From: Verrucomicrobia bacterium UBA2970
GTDB lineage: Bacteria; Verrucomicrobiota; Verrucomicrobiia; Limisphaerales; AAA164-E04
Reading direction: 5' to 3'
Length of the DNA stretch: 9,638 bases
Assembly (NCBI GenBank): GCA_002348345.1
Contig: DEAY01000455.1
Span: forward strand, 8,060 to 17,697
The notes under the pieces were generated by a model that made no database searches, had not been told where the DNA came from, and worked only from the letters and a program-made list of their open reading frames with translations. Of this stretch, positions 6,495 to 9,638 are shown piece after piece. A program made the translations under genes and the position numbers. How positions within the stretch are numbered: the stretch's first letter is position 1; the number at the start of each line of letters is the position of its first letter.

Positions 6495-9400
6495 CTAGAG
6501 ACGATCAAGGAAACGGAGCAAATCGATCATTTCTTGCCGATCACTTCCATCAAGAAGCCCTTCCGGCATCAGGGATGTCTGCAGGGGATGAATCGATTCA
6601 ACATCGCTTACCATCACCGTGAGAACCTGTGTCTGGGTCGCGATCACAAGCTGATCAACACTTTGTTCCGTCAGGAATCCGCTGATGACGGTTCCGTTTT
6701 TCATTTCCACCTCGGTCGCCCGGTAGCGTTCGGCGACATCCTTCGAAGGAGCGACGATGGCATCAGCCAATTGTTCTCGGGTCAAGCGTCGGGTGACACC
6801 AGCCAAGTCAGGCCCAAAGATTCGCCCCGGAATCTCAGGAACCCCCTGATGGCATGAATGACATTGATATTTCAAGTAGACCGACCGGCCACGTTCTGAA
6901 TCCCCATCGGTCAGAGAATGGGACAGGAGTAATTGTCGGATTTCATTTCTTGAGAGACCGGAAGCATCCGCGGGAGCAACCGTTTCTCCAAATTCACTTT
7001 CAAACCAGCCCACCCAATACTTTCGGATGATCCCGGCCTCCATTTTCTCTTCCCCCTTGAAGACCTCCCCCCAGGGTGTCACCCCGTAGGCCCCGAGGTC
7101 ACGTGCGGGTTTCCAATCGGCCGTAGCCGACTGCGTCCGCGGCCATTCCTCGGGTCGACGGGTCGTGGCTTCCCAGCCCACATTGGTGATCAACCGGTTT
7201 CCTCGGCGCCCCTCCTCCGTCGTCCAGGTGACACTCGCGAGCAACCCGGCTGGCCGATCATCGGAGCGAACCCGAACCGCAACCTCGTGAGTACCAGCAT
7301 CCAATCTCAGAGACACTAAGGCAGGCTTCGTCCATTCGTCGCCTTCAGAGACCAGTTCCCCATCAAGATAAGCGGAATACTCGTTGTCGCCGGTGATCCG
7401 CAACCACCCTTCAACATTGGAGTCAACGACGAAAGTCCGCCGAAAGTAGGCGGTGGGTTCTGGCTCACCATCTTCCTGTGCCCATATCCATCGCGGCCTC
7501 CCCAGTGGATGGTTCCGCTCTTGCCCACTTACAAGCGTCAGCAATTGGTCAAACGCCCCGGCCGCATCCGGAAGCGAGATGAGGCGCCGGACCATCGGAG
7601 CGAGGGCGCCACGATTCTCACGACCGTTCTCGTTGAGCTGAAGCGCTCGCCTGAGCCTCCGATTTCCATGCTGATGCGCCAATGCCATGAGGTCGGAAGC
7701 AATGTCATCTAGGTGAGCTCCATCGTTGCTCTCATTGAAACTCTCCCAGAGGATGGAGGCATCGCCCAAATCAGTGCCCTGGGCAAGAAGAAGCCCCACG
7801 AGAGCCTTCTTCAGTTGAGGATTGTTGACGGAATGCCGCAACTGCTCGCGAGCGAAGGACTGGAGATCGACCGCCTGCTTTCGCACCATGGTTTCCAGCA
7901 AGACCAGCCGGCCTGAGAGCGAGGATGTGTTCTGAAAGAGCTTGATGAGATCAGATTCTGCCCCCTTTTTCTTAACGAACTGATCCATGACGATTCTGCC
8001 AAGTTGACTGTTCGGCGAAAGCTCAGCCAGCGCCTGGTCAAAGGCATCGGCATGGGTCTTCTGAAATCGGCTCAACACCGTTCCCCAGAAACTACGAAAC
8101 TGCATCCCCTTTCCTGAGAAATCGGCAAACCAACCGGTTTGTCGCTCCAACAGCCACTGGAGCAAGCGAGCAGTATGGTCTTGATCCCATCCCCCTTCCA
8201 TCAGCGATAACGCGGAAGCCAAATGGAATTGCCTGACCCCATCGGATTGGGATTCCAGTTGATCAAGAAGTGCAGGGATGGCCTCGCTCACCCTCAACGC
8301 ACCAAGCAGTCTAGCCTGCTCCCAGCGGAGATCCTCATTGCCGGAGGGAAAGCGGTCAATGAGGTATCGGCTCACCAAGGCCTTGGTGTTTGGGTCGTTG
8401 GTAATCGATTCCTGAAAAAGCCCCACGACGCGAAGGAGGTCCAACTGGTCTTCCAGTGTTTCAGGCGCCTGACTCACAAGACGGCTGATTGTGTTCAAGA
8501 TCAGGCGGCTTTCCAGCAACTCACGACGATGCTTTGCCGCCACGAGGGCGCGCATGACCCGCTGAGCATTCTCGCTGTCGATTGCCACCTCGAACCAGTC
8601 GGCGGTCGGCAAATGGGCCAACGCCTGCATCGCGGTGTAACGAACCCTCCGCTCGGGATCCTCCAACGCTTGAACCAGGGGAATCACACTCTTTTTCGTC
8701 GCGACCCGCGTCAAAGCTTCCGCGGCCCGACGGCGAACAAAGGGCGAAGCATCCGACAGCAGTGGATGGAGAATCTGCGGGTGGTAGTGCCCCCCCTGTA
8801 GTCCGGTCAGCCAAGCCGCTTGGCCTCTCAGCACTTCGCTTTTTGACTCCGCCAGACGAACATAGAAACTCCCGGAAAGACGGCGATACGCGGGCGAGAT
8901 CAACCGCAAGGCCCGCAACCGCTTTCTCAAGGCATGTGTTTCGTCGAGAACATAGTGCTGCAAGGCCGCAGGCCAGGACACCCCCACCTTTCCTTTGACG
9001 GCTTCGATTTGAAGGCGGGTCCATTCGGATTGCGGTTGGGGGAGGTCAAGAACGGCGTCAATCATCTCGGCTCGCGTTCCTTGGATGTTGACGATCGCTG
9101 GAAGAACCGGGGGAACCCCCGTCGCCTTGCGATCACTCGGCGACCCATAAAAAAGTCTCCAGATCCCCTGATTATGATCACTCATGAAGAGACTCCCGTC
9201 GGGGGCCACCGTCACATCAACCAAGGCAAAGTCAATGGGCTTACCTCGGGAGTCCACGGCACCCGGCTTGGGCATTGCCAGCGTCTCCGTCCCGGTCCTC
9301 CAGGATGCTCCGGACCGAGTGAGAGCAAACGAGAGTAATCGACCGCTCGAGTCATAGTTTCCCTGGCTGGCTGATTTCCAGCGGTAGTCGCAAACCATAA

Positions 9401-9638
9401 AGGCATCCTGGTAACGATCCGGCAATTGTTCGTGCTCGTAGAAGGTGCCCCAGGTCGGCGATCCACGACCAACATCGGCCACCCCCGAAATCGTATCGAT
9501 GTAATAAGGGGGATAAGCCCCGACGCCCTGCCAACCCAGATCCGCCCCCACCCCCCAATGATTGAGCCTGACCGGCCGATACCAGGGCACCGCCACATGC
9601 CACTCCATGTCACTATCGAGACTGAAGAGTTCCCCCAG
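6495..9638 (-). CDS. PVC-type haem-binding protein: propeller end, HEAT repeats, beta-sandwich, planctomycete-type haem domain (N-terminus cut by window edge)
   Basis: The frame is open through the right edge: ten codons before the ATG at 9608 read L-G-E-L-F-S-L-D-S-D and continue the family's conserved propeller motif (DSDMEWHVAVPWYRP), so that ATG is internal and the gene is 5'-truncated here. Of 1047 visible residues, numbered from the edge, 1-175 are the last propeller blades, about 235-700 are alpha-helical HEAT repeats (clear example near 290: S-P-F-V-R-R-R-A-A-E-A-L), about 715-810 form a beta-sandwich beginning R-W-I-W that resembles the accessory domains of rhamnosidase-like and other glycan-active enzymes, and about 905-1047 are the planctomycete-type C-terminal haem domain with C926-H-S-C929-H930 and probable axial Met1024 in L-M-P-E-G-L. 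This is probably an exported redox protein with glycan-binding ability; reaction and partner are unknown. It converges on the signal-less sulfatase, with 69 bases between the stop codons. Confidence 0.92.
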   Translation of the reverse strand: MGELFSLDSDMEWHVAVPWYRPVRLNHWGVGADLGWQGVGAYPPYYIDTISGVADVGRGSPTWGTFYEHEQLPDRYQDAFMVCDYRWKSASQGNYDSSGRLLSFALTRSGASWRTGTETLAMPKPGAVDSRGKPIDFALVDVTVAPDGSLFMSDHNQGIWRLFYGSPSDRKATGVPPVLPAIVNIQGTRAEMIDAVLDLPQPQSEWTRLQIEAVKGKVGVSWPAALQHYVLDETHALRKRLRALRLISPAYRRLSGSFYVRLAESKSEVLRGQAAWLTGLQGGHYHPQILHPLLSDASPFVRRRAAEALTRVATKKSVIPLVQALEDPERRVRYTAMQALAHLPTADWFEVAIDSENAQRVMRALVAAKHRRELLESRLILNTISRLVSQAPETLEDQLDLLRVVGLFQESITNDPNTKALVSRYLIDRFPSGNEDLRWEQARLLGALRVSEAIPALLDQLESQSDGVRQFHLASALSLMEGGWDQDHTARLLQWLLERQTGWFADFSGKGMQFRSFWGTVLSRFQKTHADAFDQALAELSPNSQLGRIVMDQFVKKKGAESDLIKLFQNTSSLSGRLVLLETMVRKQAVDLQSFAREQLRHSVNNPQLKKALVGLLLAQGTDLGDASILWESFNESNDGAHLDDIASDLMALAHQHGNRRLRRALQLNENGRENRGALAPMVRRLISLPDAAGAFDQLLTLVSGQERNHPLGRPRWIWAQEDGEPEPTAYFRRTFVVDSNVEGWLRITGDNEYSAYLDGELVSEGDEWTKPALVSLRLDAGTHEVAVRVRSDDRPAGLLASVTWTTEEGRRGNRLITNVGWEATTRRPEEWPRTQSATADWKPARDLGAYGVTPWGEVFKGEEKMEAGIIRKYWVGWFESEFGETVAPADASGLSRNEIRQLLLSHSLTDGDSERGRSVYLKYQCHSCHQGVPEIPGRIFGPDLAGVTRRLTREQLADAIVAPSKDVAERYRATEVEMKNGTVISGFLTEQSVDQLVIATQTQVLTVMVSDVESIHPLQTSLMPEGLLDGSDRQEMIDLLRFLDRL
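6849..6863 (-). other. Haem c attachment motif C-H-S-C-H
   Basis: Codons for Cys926-His-Ser-Cys929-His930 of the right-hand PVC protein, preceded by Y-L-K-Y-Q and followed by a P-G-R-I-F-G-P-D-L-A-G-V segment. This is the signature of the planctomycete-type C-terminal haem domain (the TIGR02603-like family). The extra His inside the motif is an ordinary variant. Confidence 0.9.

Noticed and set aside
8223..8801. Plus-strand open frame of 192 codons
   Set aside because: Antisense to the HEAT repeat region of the right PVC gene; no domain-like features.
9606..9608. ATG at 9608 as the true start of the right-hand PVC protein
   Set aside because: Codons upstream to the window edge remain open and continue a conserved propeller motif, and an N-terminal signal and most of the propeller would be missing. 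The gene begins outside the window.

Overview
The window looks like chromosomal DNA from a member of the PVC superphylum, most likely Verrucomicrobiota or Planctomycetota. The evidence is gene content: two very large 'PVC-type' haem-binding dehydrogenase-like proteins (beta-propeller, HEAT repeats, C-terminal cytochrome c module) next to two family S1 sulfatases. This combination is typical of sulfatase-rich PVC bacteria that use sulfated polysaccharides. The DNA is moderately GC-rich. I see no RNA genes, mobile elements or CRISPR arrays. Phylum is inferred from protein families only; genus cannot be read from the sequence.

Layout, left to right: (1) a PVC-type cytochrome on the minus strand, with its start near 3014 and its C-terminus cut by the left edge; it carries an N-terminal EF-hand pair, a beta-propeller, HEAT-like repeats and a CxxCH cytochrome c domain. 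(2) A secreted sulfatase on the minus strand (4681 to 3155), 140 bases upstream of gene 1 and in the same direction, so possibly co-transcribed with it. (3) A 208-base divergent intergenic region that holds a 17-base inverted repeat. (4) A second sulfatase on the plus strand (4890 to 6425) with no signal peptide. (5) A short convergent gap of 69 bases. (6) A second PVC-type cytochrome on the minus strand, whose N-terminus is cut by the right edge and which ends at 6495; it has the end of a propeller, a long HEAT region, an inserted carbohydrate-binding-like beta-sandwich and a planctomycete-type haem domain.

A working model, by inference: the secreted sulfatase removes sulfate from a glycan outside the cytoplasm, the signal-less sulfatase acts on imported smaller products, and the two haem proteins carry out or accept electrons from oxidation of sugars in the periplasm or at the membrane. 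No glycoside hydrolase, transporter or regulator is visible here, so the substrate is unknown. The most informative oddity is that the two sulfatases carry different maturation motifs (C-V-A-S-R versus C-T-P-T-R), which points to different requirements for formylglycine formation. I found no clearly new system; the rest is an ordinary though incompletely understood PVC catabolic locus.
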